A DNA stretch of 64,000 bases from an uncultured Bacteroidales bacterium (GTDB lineage: Bacteria > Bacteroidota > Bacteroidia > Bacteroidales > UBA932), in assembly GCA_944322815.1 (NCBI GenBank), contig CALUQB010000005.1, positions 1-64,000 on the forward strand. Reading direction: 5' to 3'. Every line of letters starts with the position of its first letter. The stretch's first letter is position 1. Below the pieces are notes generated by a model that was not told the DNA's origin, searched no databases, and was given only the letters and a program-made list of their open reading frames with translations. Positions 9,080-18,075 of this stretch are shown one piece after another. The translations under genes were made by a program, and so were the position numbers.

Positions 9080-10264
9080 TTATTCTATCCACCCTGTGAG
9101 AAACAGGTTCACGATGGGACGGGAAGGCGAATTGGTCGTCAGGGTCACGGTCACCAGCATTTCCCCTTCCGGCATGTCGGCCGTATCGACATTGACCGTG
9201 ATGCTGCCCTTGTATCCTGATTTTACATTGCCCGGAAGGGTCACTTCCGTATCCGGCCAGTCTGTGTCAGCCTTGTAGATGACGAAATCTTCCTTGCCGA
9301 CATTGCTGAATGAGAATGAGCCGGCAGCCTTCTCGCCTTTTCTGATCTTGCCGATGCTGCAGGGATTCGAAGTGAATATGGGTCTGGAGCCGTCGGAACG
9401 CTGTGCTGCTGTCATATCGCTGAAATCGTCCGTGGTGAATGCATAGACTGAGATCTGACGTCCGGATGACTGTCCGGCGATGACAGGAGTGGCATAGTAC
9501 AGGTTTTTCCCCCAGATGTCAGGCTGGGCAGTGACCGTGAACTGCAGCCGGGCGACCTCCCTGGCCGGTATGGGATTGGGCGTCACGTTCAGGCTCAGGC
9601 CTCTGGATACATTGGCGAAAGTCACCTTGACAGGAGAGTCCGTGAGGTTCGCGATGCCGGTCTCGTCGCTGCGGCTGTAGCCCTGCTGTATGTTTCCGCA
9701 CCTGAGTTCCAGGCTCTTGACTGCCGTACCAAGAAGCTTTTCCGGATACAGCTCCTCCAGACTCATCTTTTTTTCGTGTGCTATTCCTCTGATTCTCAGT
9801 ATGACAGGCCTTCCTATCCCTGAGATGTACACTGTGAGTGTCTTGTCAAAAGGGTAGGGGCCTTCATCGTTGGTATACACGGTGGAAATGGTGCCGCTCT
9901 GTCCCGGTTTGATCGGTTCTCTGGTCCATTCCACGTCGGTACAGCCGCAGGATGTGACTACGCTGTAGATCACTACGGGCTTTTCGCTGATATTCTTCAT
10001 CGTGAACGAGCAGCTCAGAGGGCCGTCGCTCAGCATCACGTCACCGAAATTGTGTATGGTCTTGTCGAATTCCACTATGTTTCCGACAGGCTCCTGCTGC
10101 GACGGCTTCACTGAAACGGCATCGGCGGATGCAGGCTTTTCCGCCATGCTCTCCTTTCCTGAAGCTTCCGCGTTCTCTGCGCCTGAACACAGACAGGAGG
10201 TGGCCATAAGGCCAATGCCGACGAGAATATTAATGCTCATGAGTTTCAGATACTTGTTTTTCAT
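9080..10264 (-). CDS. DUF1573 domain lipoprotein
   Basis: The start at 10264 is preferred to a frame extension to 10342 because it begins a signal peptide with a lipobox (LMATSC). The 394-residue protein contains an N-terminal DUF1573 domain (~residues 60-150) with the family's characteristic NFG...SCGCT pattern, a middle Ig-like domain, and a C-terminal second DUF1573-like domain (~285-390). DUF1573 is an Ig-like fold abundant in Bacteroidota envelope proteins, with no fixed function. The gene precedes the metal exporter on the same strand. A TAnnTTTG-like -7 element lies upstream at 10298-10291. Confidence 0.75.
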   Translation of the reverse strand: MKNKYLKLMSINILVGIGLMATSCLCSGAENAEASGKESMAEKPASADAVSVKPSQQEPVGNIVEFDKTIHNFGDVMLSDGPLSCSFTMKNISEKPVVIYSVVTSCGCTDVEWTREPIKPGQSGTISTVYTNDEGPYPFDKTLTVYISGIGRPVILRIRGIAHEKKMSLEELYPEKLLGTAVKSLELRCGNIQQGYSRSDETGIANLTDSPVKVTFANVSRGLSLNVTPNPIPAREVARLQFTVTAQPDIWGKNLYYATPVIAGQSSGRQISVYAFTTDDFSDMTAAQRSDGSRPIFTSNPCSIGKIRKGEKAAGSFSFSNVGKEDFVIYKADTDWPDTEVTLPGNVKSGYKGSITVNVDTADMPEGEMLVTVTLTTNSPSRPIVNLFLTGWIE

Positions 10265-10290
10265 GATAATGTTTTCTTTTGAAGAAGCCT

Positions 10291-10298
10291 CAAAGATA
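10291..10298 (-). promoter_or_regulatory. Candidate -7 promoter element for the DUF1573 gene
   Basis: Read on the minus strand this is TATCTTTG, a full match to the Bacteroidota -7 motif TAnnTTTG, about 27 bases before the start codon. No clear TTTG is found at the expected -33 distance, so the call is tentative. Confidence 0.35.
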
Positions 10299-10329
10299 CA
10301 AAGAACTTCCCTAAAATAGGGTGATATTC

Positions 10330-10360
10330 TTTGCAATTTCAAAATATTCAGATAAATTTG
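10330..10360 (+). promoter_or_regulatory. Bacteroidota-type promoter for the ferredoxin gene
   Basis: TTTG at 10330-10333 and TAAATTTG at 10353-10360 are separated by 19 bases, fitting the -33/-7 consensus of the Bacteroidota primary sigma factor. The ferredoxin ATG follows 43 bases later, giving a 5' leader of about 35 bases. Confidence 0.7.
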
Positions 10361-10403
10361 TATCCGTTTTACCGAACATTAACAATAATTAAAGGATAAA
10401 ATT

Positions 10404-10574
10404 ATGGCTTACAAGATTTCAGATGATTGCGTAGCTTGCGGCACATGTATTTCAGAGTGCCCTGCCGGCGCTATCAGCGAGGGTGACATCTATAAGATCG
10501 ACCCTAATGTATGTGTAGATTGCGGTACTTGTGCAGATGCATGCCCTATGGGTGCCATTTCACCGGCTGAATAA
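10404..10574 (+). CDS. 2[4Fe-4S] ferredoxin
   Basis: This 56-residue open frame encodes a clostridial-type bacterial ferredoxin. Two near-symmetric cluster motifs are complete: CVACGTCISECP and CVDCGTCADACP, each supplying the CxxCxxCxxxCP ligands for one [4Fe-4S] cluster. The length matches the family (55-60 residues). Such ferredoxins are soluble one-electron carriers for pyruvate:ferredoxin oxidoreductase, hydrogenases and related anaerobic enzymes. The gene stands alone with its own promoter and a strong terminator, so it is probably monocistronic and well expressed. It faces the ferritin gene across the shared terminator. Confidence 0.95.
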   Translation: MAYKISDDCVACGTCISECPAGAISEGDIYKIDPNVCVDCGTCADACPMGAISPAE

Positions 10575-10593
10575 TCTACCGTTTATTAATAGA

Positions 10594-10631
10594 AAAAAGG
10601 AGATGCAGATCGTTTTCTGCATCTCCTTTTT
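10594..10631. terminator. Bidirectional terminator between ferredoxin and ferritin
   Basis: A perfect 16-base-pair stem (10594-10609 with 10616-10631) encloses a six-base loop. The outer A/T runs give a U-tract in both directions. It lies between the ends of two convergent genes and can end both transcripts. Confidence 0.9.
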
Positions 10632-10649
10632 CAATATTTCCGGACGGGA

Positions 10650-11129
10650 TTATCTCTTCGCCAGTTCGGCATCGACATAGAAGAGTCCGGCATTGCCTGC
10701 TTTGCCGATCTTGTCAACGATGGCTGAGGCCGTGGCTTCCTCTTCGACCTGCTCGCGTACGTAGTTCCAGAGGAAATCCTGGGTAGCCTTGTCCTTCTCA
10801 GCAGAAGCTGCATCCACGAGTGAGTTGATCAGTTCCGAAACATGGCATTCGTGCTCATAAACGTTCTTGAACACTTCTGCATAGCCGCCCCATCCTTCAG
10901 GTACTACGTCTATCATGGAAACTTTGGCAGTGCCGCCTCTTTTTATGAGGTAGTGAGCCATGTCCATGGCATGTTCCTTTTCTTCCTCAGACTGTTTTGC
11001 AAGCCAGTGCGCTGCGCCATCCCAGCCCTCTTTCTCCATATAGAAAGACATTTGAAGATAAAGGTTCGAAGACCAGAGTTCAGCTGTGATCTGGTCGTTG
11101 ATGGCTTTCTGCAATTTTTCTGTAATCAT
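10650..11129 (-). CDS. ftnA: Ferritin
   Basis: From the ATG at 11129 the protein is 159 residues, the normal size for bacterial FtnA. The frame upstream of that ATG looks like leader. Ferroxidase-centre features are visible: glutamate in the first helix (ELWSSNLYLQ), EEEKEHA in the second helix and later EEEATA residues. Ferritin assembles into a 24-subunit cytoplasmic shell that oxidises Fe(II) and stores it as ferric mineral. The convergent ferredoxin and nearby metal exporter give an iron/metal flavour to this stretch, but they are separately transcribed. Confidence 0.93.
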   Translation of the reverse strand: MITEKLQKAINDQITAELWSSNLYLQMSFYMEKEGWDGAAHWLAKQSEEEKEHAMDMAHYLIKRGGTAKVSMIDVVPEGWGGYAEVFKNVYEHECHVSELINSLVDAASAEKDKATQDFLWNYVREQVEEEATASAIVDKIGKAGNAGLFYVDAELAKR

Positions 11130-11213
11130 GGTTCTGTATGTTTTTAAAGTTGATTTCAAATCGAAAACCGGTATCTGCAATTTCAGTGCCTGACCATGTC
11201 CGTTGACATTTTG

Positions 11214-11972
11214 TCATATTTTGCCTTCCAGCCACAGCATGAAGTCTTCGACACGGGATCTGCTGACTGTCATCTCGAAATCCGGACGCGGCCTGGCAAT
11301 GACTTTGAGACGACCGCTGAAATGCTTTACCAGACTCTCTATAGCCTGCATGTTGAGGATGCAGCTTCTGGATATGCGGAAGAATTTTGCCGGGTCGAGT
11401 TCTTCGGACAATATGTCCAGGGTGGAGGCCATGATGTATTTTTTCCCGTCTGCCGTCGCCAGTATGGTGTTTTTCTCTTCGGAGTAGAAGTATGCTATGT
11501 CATCGGTCCTGACAGGCAGGATCTTGTCGTTCATCCGTACTATGAAACGGTGCTTGTACTCCTGTCCGGGATTGAGGATCCTTGAAAGTTTCCCGATGTC
11601 AGTATTTTCTACAGACCTGATACATCTGTCTATGGCTCTTTTCAGGGCTTCCGGGTCAACAGGCTTGAGAAGATAGTCTACGCTGTTGACTTCAAACGCC
11701 TTGATGGCGTAATTGTCGTATGCCGTAGTCATTATTACCTTGGCCCTGACTTCAGTCTGGCGGAAAATCTCGAAACAGTTTCCATCGGAAAGCTCCACAT
11801 CCATGAAGATCACGTCCGCAGTTTCCGGGTGTTGCTCCAGCCATTCCACGGTTTCCTTTATGGAGGAGGTGTTGCCGGCTATCCTTATGTCGGGGAAATG
11901 CGAGATAAGCATCCTCGAAAGGTTCTCCATAGCCATTTTTTCGTCTTCTACTATCAGTACTTTCAGTGTCAT
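11214..11972 (-). CDS. LytTR-family response regulator
   Basis: This 252-residue protein has an N-terminal receiver domain with the phospho-acceptor Asp58 (IFMDVEL), the acidic pair near residues 9-10 and a conserved Thr/Lys (TTAY, LLKPVD). A C-terminal LytTR DNA-binding domain covers ~residues 145-250. LytTR regulators bind imperfect direct repeats upstream of their targets. Its start overlaps the stop of the sensor kinase gene by four bases, so the pair is translationally coupled. The pair is divergent from the sugar transporter at the head of the starch locus. Whether it controls that locus is an open inference. Confidence 0.92.
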   Translation of the reverse strand: MTLKVLIVEDEKMAMENLSRMLISHFPDIRIAGNTSSIKETVEWLEQHPETADVIFMDVELSDGNCFEIFRQTEVRAKVIMTTAYDNYAIKAFEVNSVDYLLKPVDPEALKRAIDRCIRSVENTDIGKLSRILNPGQEYKHRFIVRMNDKILPVRTDDIAYFYSEEKNTILATADGKKYIMASTLDILSEELDPAKFFRISRSCILNMQAIESLVKHFSGRLKVIARPRPDFEMTVSRSRVEDFMLWLEGKI

Positions 11973-13414
11973 TTTTGCGGTATGATGATCAGGTTATTGG
12001 TATCCGGTACCGTTGTCCCGTTCCAGCTTCGTGAAGCCTGGGCTACCAGAGGTATGGTTACACGGTAGAATCCTCCGCTGTCCGACACGGTGATGTCCCT
12101 GCCGATCAGATCCTTGTATCTCTGCCGTATGTTCGCGAGTCCGATTCCGGTGGATCCCTTTTCAGACAGTTTCGGATTCATGCTGTTCGTTACGGTCAGT
12201 ACCTGCCCGTCAGCGGAGGAGACGGATATTTCCAGAATATTGTCTTTGCTTACTATGTTGTGCTTGATCGCATTTTCCACGAGCATCTGTACGGAGCACG
12301 GGATTACCTTGTATTCCATATACTGCTCCGGGATGTCGATATCCAGCCTGAACCCGTCCTGGAACCTGACTTTCATAAGGTCTGCGTACATCATTATGAA
12401 ATCCGTCTCCTTTTTCAGCGGGACGAGTGTCTCGTCTTCATTCTGCAGCATGTATCTGTATATCCCTGCAAGCTTGTGGATATAGCTGCTTGCCTGTTCG
12501 TCTTTGTGTTCGCATACCAGACAGTCGAGTATGTTCAGTGAATTGAAGAGGAAGTGAGGATTTACCTGCTGCTTGAGTTTCTGGTACTGGTACTGTGCAT
12601 GATGAGCCTTTGCCATTTCCCTGTACATCGAACTTCTGGCGGTGAATGCGTAGTCTGTGACATATATGATACAGTACAGGCAGATTTCCACCAGCAGGGC
12701 GGTGGAGAACAGAAGCAGGAACTCGTCGGTGGTGAAAGTCCGGTTGAAACTGAAAGGCAGGTTATACCCGGCGATAAGTGTCGTTCCTAAGGACATGGCC
12801 AGTACGAATACCGTAAATACGGCCGTTTTTACGTATGGGTTATTCACCGGGTTGCTTTTCCGTATGTACCTGATGAAAATGAGGTTCAGGGCCAGCATGA
12901 AAAGTATGGCCACGGAGTTGTTCATGAGCATCCCGATGATCCGGTAAGAACTCTCCGCGGAGAAATATCTGGAACTGATTATTTCGTTGTATGCGAACCG
13001 GAGCAGGAAAATCGTCGCTATCGCCAGTACCAGCCATCTGATACGCGGTGTCCAGCTTGCCTTCTTCCTTACTGTCCGGAACAGTTTGGTCATGACAATG
13101 ATACTCCAGCCCAGAATCTCTGTGGTGATGAATGTGGCGACCGCGTGCATGAGCAGGGTGGAATCGGTGGCAAGAGACAGAAGCCGTGCGCAGCCTGTGC
13201 CCAGAAAATATCCGATGATGTTCACAATCACGACATTGGCGGCTGTGAATTCGACACTTGCCCCACGCTTGAAGCACACGATTACCGTCATGGCCATGGT
13301 CAGAAGCGTCAGAAGCATGGAATCACCGATGCCGACAATCCTGCATGAGAGTGTGACTATCACGTGGATTGCTGCGAAAAGGTGGATTATGCTCCCTGCT
13401 CTGAGTGTTTTCAT
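11969..13414 (-). CDS. LytS-like sensor histidine kinase
   Basis: This 481-residue membrane kinase has roughly eight hydrophobic segments in the first ~260 residues. A His_kinase domain (PF06580 type) follows, with its phosphorylation region QVNPHFLFNSLN at ~300, and then a HATPase domain with an N-box (VENAIKHN) and a G-rich lid (GSTGIGLANIRQRY). This is the LytS/YehU type of sensor that pairs with LytTR regulators, and the regulator follows with a four-base overlap. The membrane part has no recognised ligand-binding domain. The signal is unknown. Confidence 0.9.
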   Translation of the reverse strand: MKTLRAGSIIHLFAAIHVIVTLSCRIVGIGDSMLLTLLTMAMTVIVCFKRGASVEFTAANVVIVNIIGYFLGTGCARLLSLATDSTLLMHAVATFITTEILGWSIIVMTKLFRTVRKKASWTPRIRWLVLAIATIFLLRFAYNEIISSRYFSAESSYRIIGMLMNNSVAILFMLALNLIFIRYIRKSNPVNNPYVKTAVFTVFVLAMSLGTTLIAGYNLPFSFNRTFTTDEFLLLFSTALLVEICLYCIIYVTDYAFTARSSMYREMAKAHHAQYQYQKLKQQVNPHFLFNSLNILDCLVCEHKDEQASSYIHKLAGIYRYMLQNEDETLVPLKKETDFIMMYADLMKVRFQDGFRLDIDIPEQYMEYKVIPCSVQMLVENAIKHNIVSKDNILEISVSSADGQVLTVTNSMNPKLSEKGSTGIGLANIRQRYKDLIGRDITVSDSGGFYRVTIPLVAQASRSWNGTTVPDTNNLIIIPQK

Positions 13415-13537
13415 TTTTAGTGCATGTGGTAAGTGCGGATGCTAATTTAGCTGTTTTTTGCCGGATTACAATGAATTCTGTTTATCCTTTTTCTTTTGCA
13501 CTTCATCCCCGTACTTCTGCATTTCATCCTCATGCTA

Positions 13538-13567
13538 TTGTCACGTATGTACATATATTTAAATTTG
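13538..13567 (+). promoter_or_regulatory. Bacteroidota-type promoter for the starch locus transporter
   Basis: TTG at 13538-13540 and TAAATTTG at 13560-13567 are 19 bases apart. The transporter ATG follows 40 bases downstream. No comparable motif occurs directly before the susC-like gene, so this may serve the whole operon. Confidence 0.65.
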
Positions 13568-13607
13568 CATTACCACATAAGACGACACTGGTAACATTAA
13601 GACTGAT

Positions 13608-14930
13608 ATGAAAAGAAAGCCGAAATTATCATTCTGGCAGATTTGGAATCTCAGCTTCGGGTTTCTCGGCGTGCAGATAGGGTATTCCCTGCAGAATTCC
13701 AATACATCCAGCATTTTCGAGTCCCTTGGAGCGGATGTGAGTCACCTCAGCTATTTCTGGCTTGCGGCACCGATAGCGGGTATGGTCATCCAGCCTGTCA
13801 TAGGCATGTTCTCTGACGGGACATGGACGAGACTGGGACGGCGCATCCCTTACATATTGGGGGGGGCGGTCATTTCAACAATCGCCTTGCTTATGATGCC
13901 GAACTGTCCTGTACTCCTGGCGTTCGCGCCTCTGGCCATGGGAGCCTTCATACTGCTCTTCATGGATCTTTCGTTCAATGTGACCATGCAGCCGTTCCGC
14001 GCTCTGGTAGCGGACATGCTGGACGATTCCCAGAAAACTGAAGGCTACGTAGTCCAGACATTCCTTATCAATCTGGGTGCCGTAATCGGCGCCTTCCTTC
14101 CTCTGGTCATGACCTGGCTGGGAGTATCCGATGAAGCGGTCCCGGGACAGGTCTCCAGGCATATCGCATATTCCTACTATGCCGGCGGCGTTATCCTGCT
14201 GCTTACGGTTCTGGTGACAGCATTCAGGACAAAGGAGTATCCTCCGAAAGAATTTGCCGAGTACAACGGTCTGGAAGAAAGCCGCTCGTCCGGGACCGGT
14301 ATTACGCCTGCCCGCAAAAGTTTCGTGCAGCTTCTCAGGACCATGCCTCCGGTAATGGTCCGTCTCGGGGTCACCCAGTTTTTCTCATGGGCCGCACTTT
14401 TCATGATGTGGACATATCTGAAGCCAGCCATAACAGGTGTCGTGACTGACGGGACCGGTGCCGTGCTTTCGGAAGGGGCCACGCAGACATGGGTCGGTGT
14501 GCTGAACGGCATATATCCCGTTCCCGCATGTATCGCGGCGCTTTTTCTCGGAAAGATAGCGGCGAAATACGGCAACAAGCCCGTGTACGCTGCCTGCCTT
14601 GTTTTCGGGGCACTCGGTTTTGCAGGGCTGTATCTTCTGCATAACCAATATGCTCTTATGATTCCGATGATAGGTGTCGGAATCGCATGGGCGGGCATAC
14701 TGGCCATGCCTTATTCGATTCTTTCAAGGGCTGCCGATGCAGCCAATATGGGGGCATATATGGGAATATTCAATTTTACCATTACCATACCCCAGATTTT
14801 CATGGGCCTTGCCGGCGGTTCGATAGTCAGGTGGTGCTTCGGATCGGACGCTTCGTTGATGCTGCTGCTGGCAGGTGCATTCATGTTTCTGGCGGCGGTC
14901 TCGGTCGCATTTGTCAAAGATACCAGATAA
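13608..14930 (+). CDS. SLC45-like MFS sugar transporter
   Basis: This 440-residue protein has about twelve transmembrane segments. It opens with a pattern typical of the SLC45/GPH-like MFS carriers (NLSFGFLGVQIGYSLQN, then the cytoplasmic loop DGTWTRLGRR(I)PY, the MFS loop 2-3 signature). Members linked to bacterial starch loci import maltose or other disaccharides with protons across the inner membrane. It is the first gene of the starch locus, 112 bases before the SusC gene, which supports a maltose/maltodextrin role. Bacteroides thetaiotaomicron's classical sus operon does not contain this gene. Inner-membrane carriers of this type are known in loci of other Bacteroidota. Confidence 0.85.
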   Translation: MKRKPKLSFWQIWNLSFGFLGVQIGYSLQNSNTSSIFESLGADVSHLSYFWLAAPIAGMVIQPVIGMFSDGTWTRLGRRIPYILGGAVISTIALLMMPNCPVLLAFAPLAMGAFILLFMDLSFNVTMQPFRALVADMLDDSQKTEGYVVQTFLINLGAVIGAFLPLVMTWLGVSDEAVPGQVSRHIAYSYYAGGVILLLTVLVTAFRTKEYPPKEFAEYNGLEESRSSGTGITPARKSFVQLLRTMPPVMVRLGVTQFFSWAALFMMWTYLKPAITGVVTDGTGAVLSEGATQTWVGVLNGIYPVPACIAALFLGKIAAKYGNKPVYAACLVFGALGFAGLYLLHNQYALMIPMIGVGIAWAGILAMPYSILSRAADAANMGAYMGIFNFTITIPQIFMGLAGGSIVRWCFGSDASLMLLLAGAFMFLAAVSVAFVKDTR

Positions 14931-15042
14931 ACTACCTCTGTAGAGGATTCTTTTTACGAATCCGGCAGTAAATTCTCCCCTACGTGAGGGGAGAGTAGAA
15001 CAATTCGTTGAAGTGACGTTAACTAATACCCAATAAGATCCT
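14931..15042 (+). promoter_or_regulatory. Leader region of the susC-like gene with hairpins
   Basis: The 112-base gap holds a small inverted repeat just after the transporter stop (CCTCT/AGAGG, 14935-14946, followed by a T-run). It also holds a perfect 8-base-pair hairpin (14974-14981 with 14987-14994, loop ACGTG). No TAnnTTTG motif is present. The hairpins could attenuate or process the message between the transporter and susC. This is inference from structure only. Confidence 0.4.
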
Positions 15043-18000
15043 ATGAACAGAATTTTATCTATCTGTATGGGGCTGCTGATGCTATGCATCTTTGCCCCTG
15101 CCGTATCCGCCCAAGGAGGATACGAGGTAAAAGGCGTTGTTTCCGATGAGGCCGGACCGGTCATCGGAGCAACGGTCATTGAACAAGGTACGACCACCGG
15201 AACAGCTACGGGACTGGACGGCGATTTCGTCCTTACGGTCTCTTCTGCCGATGCCGTCGTGGAAATAAGCTGTATCGGATACAAGACCATCTCTTTCAAG
15301 GCTGGCGAAGTGCCTGCTGAAATCAAACTGCTTACTGATGTCGAGTTTCTCGAGGATGTCGTGGTCATCGGATACGGTACGGTCAGAAAAGAGGACATGA
15401 CCGGATCCATCACTGCAATCAAGACTGATGATATCAACAGGGGAGCCATCACTTCCACCCAGGACCTTCTCAAGGGGAAGGTGCCCGGACTGTACGTGAT
15501 ACCGGGTGACGGAGGCCCGGGGTCCGGTTCTACGATAAGAATCCGCGGAGCCGCATCGCTCAATGCTTCGAACGACCCTCTGTACGTCATCGACGGAGTG
15601 CCTATCGCAGTGGACGGAGGTGCCGGTATGGCCAACCCTCTGGAGACTATCAACCCTAACGACATCGAGTCTTTCTCTGTCTTGAAGGACGCCTCCTCAG
15701 CTGCAATCTACGGCTCCAGGGCATCCAACGGTGTCATCATCATCACTACCAAGAAAGGCCGCGGGAATAAGCCTCAGGTATCGTACAACGGCAGTGTCAG
15801 TGTCCAGACCAATTCCAAGGAGCTTCCTGTGATGTCTCCTTCGGAGTTCCGTTCATACGTGGACAAGACATTCATCCCCGGAACTACTACGGGAGATTAT
15901 GTACATGCCCAGATGGGAGAATACAATACAGACTGGCAGGACCTTGTCTTCCGCACGGCAGTCTCCCATGACCACAATGTCAGCCTGCTCGGAAACGTGA
16001 ATGAAAGGATGCCATACAGGGCTTCAGTAGGCTATACCGGCCAGCAGGGTACTCTGGAAACAGCCAAATATGACAGAGGAACCCTCGACCTCAGCCTTTC
16101 GCCGAATTTCTTTGACAATCACCTGACTGTCAATCTCAATGCGAAAGGTGTATATACACACCAGCGGTATGCCGACGGCGGTGTAGTAGGTTCTGCAGCC
16201 TTCTTCAACCCGACCATCGACCCGTATTGGAGAAACGAGGACGGGTCGATCGACTATACCACCACCAACGGTTTCTGGAACTACGGTTCGGGCCGCGGCG
16301 AGGACTTCACTCCGAACACTCTTCTGGGAGCAGGCCCGCTTTCGAAGCTTTATGACCGTGACAACTACGCCAGTGCCATGCGTTTCATCGGAAATGCACA
16401 GATCGACTACAAGGTCCACGGCTTCGAGGCTCTGAGATTCAACCTCAGTCTGGGTATGGATATTTCGAATACGGGAATATATGACGGAGTGAATCCGGGT
16501 TCGTTCCAGGCTTATTCCGACACGGAAGCCAGAGGCTGGGGCCAGTATACCGAGACCAGCAATTTCCGCCGCAACCAGGTGCTCGAGTTCTATGCCAATT
16601 TCAACAAGGAATGGGGAATACACCATCTGGACGTGATGGCAGGTTACTCATGGCAGCATTTCTACAGCTCAGACCATTCCGTGACTTATTTCAATGAGAC
16701 ACACGAGCAGAAGGGAGACGATTCCCGCTATCCTTACAATAGACAGGAAAGCTATCTGATTTCGTTCTACGGACGTATCAATTATTCCATCGATTCGAGA
16801 TATCTCTTCACGTTCACACTCCGTGACGATGCTTCCTCACGTTTCTCCAAAGATACCCGCTGGGGACTTTTCCCTTCGGCTGCATTTGCATGGAATATCA
16901 AGGAAGAGAGCTTCCTGAAATACGTATCTCCGCTTACGGCACTGAAACTCCGTCTGAGTGTCGGACAGACAGGACAGCAGGAAATCGGGTCCAACTATCC
17001 TTATCTGGCACGCTACACGATGTCTACCGATGTCTACCACCAGTATCCTATGGGATCCGACGGCTATATGTTCTATCTGACGCCTGCCGCATACGACCCG
17101 AATATCAAATGGGAAACTACGACTACATATAATGTAGGTCTCGATTTCGGTTTCCTCAATGACAGGATTACAGGTAACGTCGATGCCTATATAAGGGACA
17201 CCAAGGATCTTCTGAACAATGTGCTGACCCCGATGGGTTCGAACTTCGGCAACACTGTCCTGACAAATATCGGTTCGATAAGGAACAAGGGTATAGAGTT
17301 CTCCCTTAATGTCGTTCCGGTACAGACCAGGGACTGGAATCTTTCGATAGGTTTCAACGGCACGTTCCAGGATACGAAGTTCACCAAACTGAACAATACC
17401 GATGATCCAGACTATGCCATACAGACAGGAAGTATCTCGAGAGGTACAGGAAACCTGCTCCAGAGACACATGGTAGGCTATGCACCGTATACTTTCTATA
17501 CGTTCCAGCAGGTTTACGACAGCGAAGGCCGTCCGGTACAGAATGCACTGGTGGACAGGGACAACGACGGTGCCATCACCCAGGCTGACCGCTATATGAC
17601 AGACAAGAGCCCGAACCCTGACTTCTTCTACGGAATCAATCTCAAACTTACCTGGAAGAACTGGGATTTCGGTTTCAACGGCCATGGTTCTGCCGGCAAC
17701 TGGGTCTTCAATGATTTCGCTTCAGCCAACTCCACTTCCAATGTCGATGTGAATGCCGGCAATCTCCCTAACTTCGCCAAGGTGGTGAACGAGACCGGCT
17801 TTACGGCTGCCAACAGCGGAGAGCAGTGGTATTCCGACATGTTCCTGGAGAACGCTTCATTCTTCAGGATGGATGACATGAACCTCGGATATACGTTCCG
17901 CGGTATCGGAAAGTGGGAAACCGATATCCGTCTGGCATTCTCCGTACAGAACGTGTTCGTGATAACGGGCTACAGCGGAGTCGACCCTGAAATCCCTGGC

Positions 18001-18072
18001 GTCAACGGTATCGACGGGTCTATCTGGCCTCGTCCGCGCACTTATTCACTTCGTCTGAATGTTAACTTCTAA
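15043..18072 (+). CDS. susC: SusC-like TonB-dependent outer-membrane transporter
   Basis: This 1009-residue protein has a signal peptide ending VSAQ, then a carboxypeptidase-regulatory-like Ig domain (~residues 25-105). A TonB-box-like region (EDVVVIGYGTVRKEDMTGSI) follows, then a plug domain with RIRGAASLNASNDPLYVIDG, and a long C-terminal beta-barrel ending in aromatic-rich strand NVNF. SusC proteins form the import channel for oligosaccharides, with SusD as lid, energised by TonB. Its neighbours (SusD three bases downstream, SusE, amylases, GH97) point to starch-derived maltooligosaccharides. The symbol is by analogy with the B. thetaiotaomicron sus operon. Confidence 0.95.
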   Translation: MNRILSICMGLLMLCIFAPAVSAQGGYEVKGVVSDEAGPVIGATVIEQGTTTGTATGLDGDFVLTVSSADAVVEISCIGYKTISFKAGEVPAEIKLLTDVEFLEDVVVIGYGTVRKEDMTGSITAIKTDDINRGAITSTQDLLKGKVPGLYVIPGDGGPGSGSTIRIRGAASLNASNDPLYVIDGVPIAVDGGAGMANPLETINPNDIESFSVLKDASSAAIYGSRASNGVIIITTKKGRGNKPQVSYNGSVSVQTNSKELPVMSPSEFRSYVDKTFIPGTTTGDYVHAQMGEYNTDWQDLVFRTAVSHDHNVSLLGNVNERMPYRASVGYTGQQGTLETAKYDRGTLDLSLSPNFFDNHLTVNLNAKGVYTHQRYADGGVVGSAAFFNPTIDPYWRNEDGSIDYTTTNGFWNYGSGRGEDFTPNTLLGAGPLSKLYDRDNYASAMRFIGNAQIDYKVHGFEALRFNLSLGMDISNTGIYDGVNPGSFQAYSDTEARGWGQYTETSNFRRNQVLEFYANFNKEWGIHHLDVMAGYSWQHFYSSDHSVTYFNETHEQKGDDSRYPYNRQESYLISFYGRINYSIDSRYLFTFTLRDDASSRFSKDTRWGLFPSAAFAWNIKEESFLKYVSPLTALKLRLSVGQTGQQEIGSNYPYLARYTMSTDVYHQYPMGSDGYMFYLTPAAYDPNIKWETTTTYNVGLDFGFLNDRITGNVDAYIRDTKDLLNNVLTPMGSNFGNTVLTNIGSIRNKGIEFSLNVVPVQTRDWNLSIGFNGTFQDTKFTKLNNTDDPDYAIQTGSISRGTGNLLQRHMVGYAPYTFYTFQQVYDSEGRPVQNALVDRDNDGAITQADRYMTDKSPNPDFFYGINLKLTWKNWDFGFNGHGSAGNWVFNDFASANSTSNVDVNAGNLPNFAKVVNETGFTAANSGEQWYSDMFLENASFFRMDDMNLGYTFRGIGKWETDIRLAFSVQNVFVITGYSGVDPEIPGVNGIDGSIWPRPRTYSLRLNVNF

Positions 18073-18075
18073 ATC

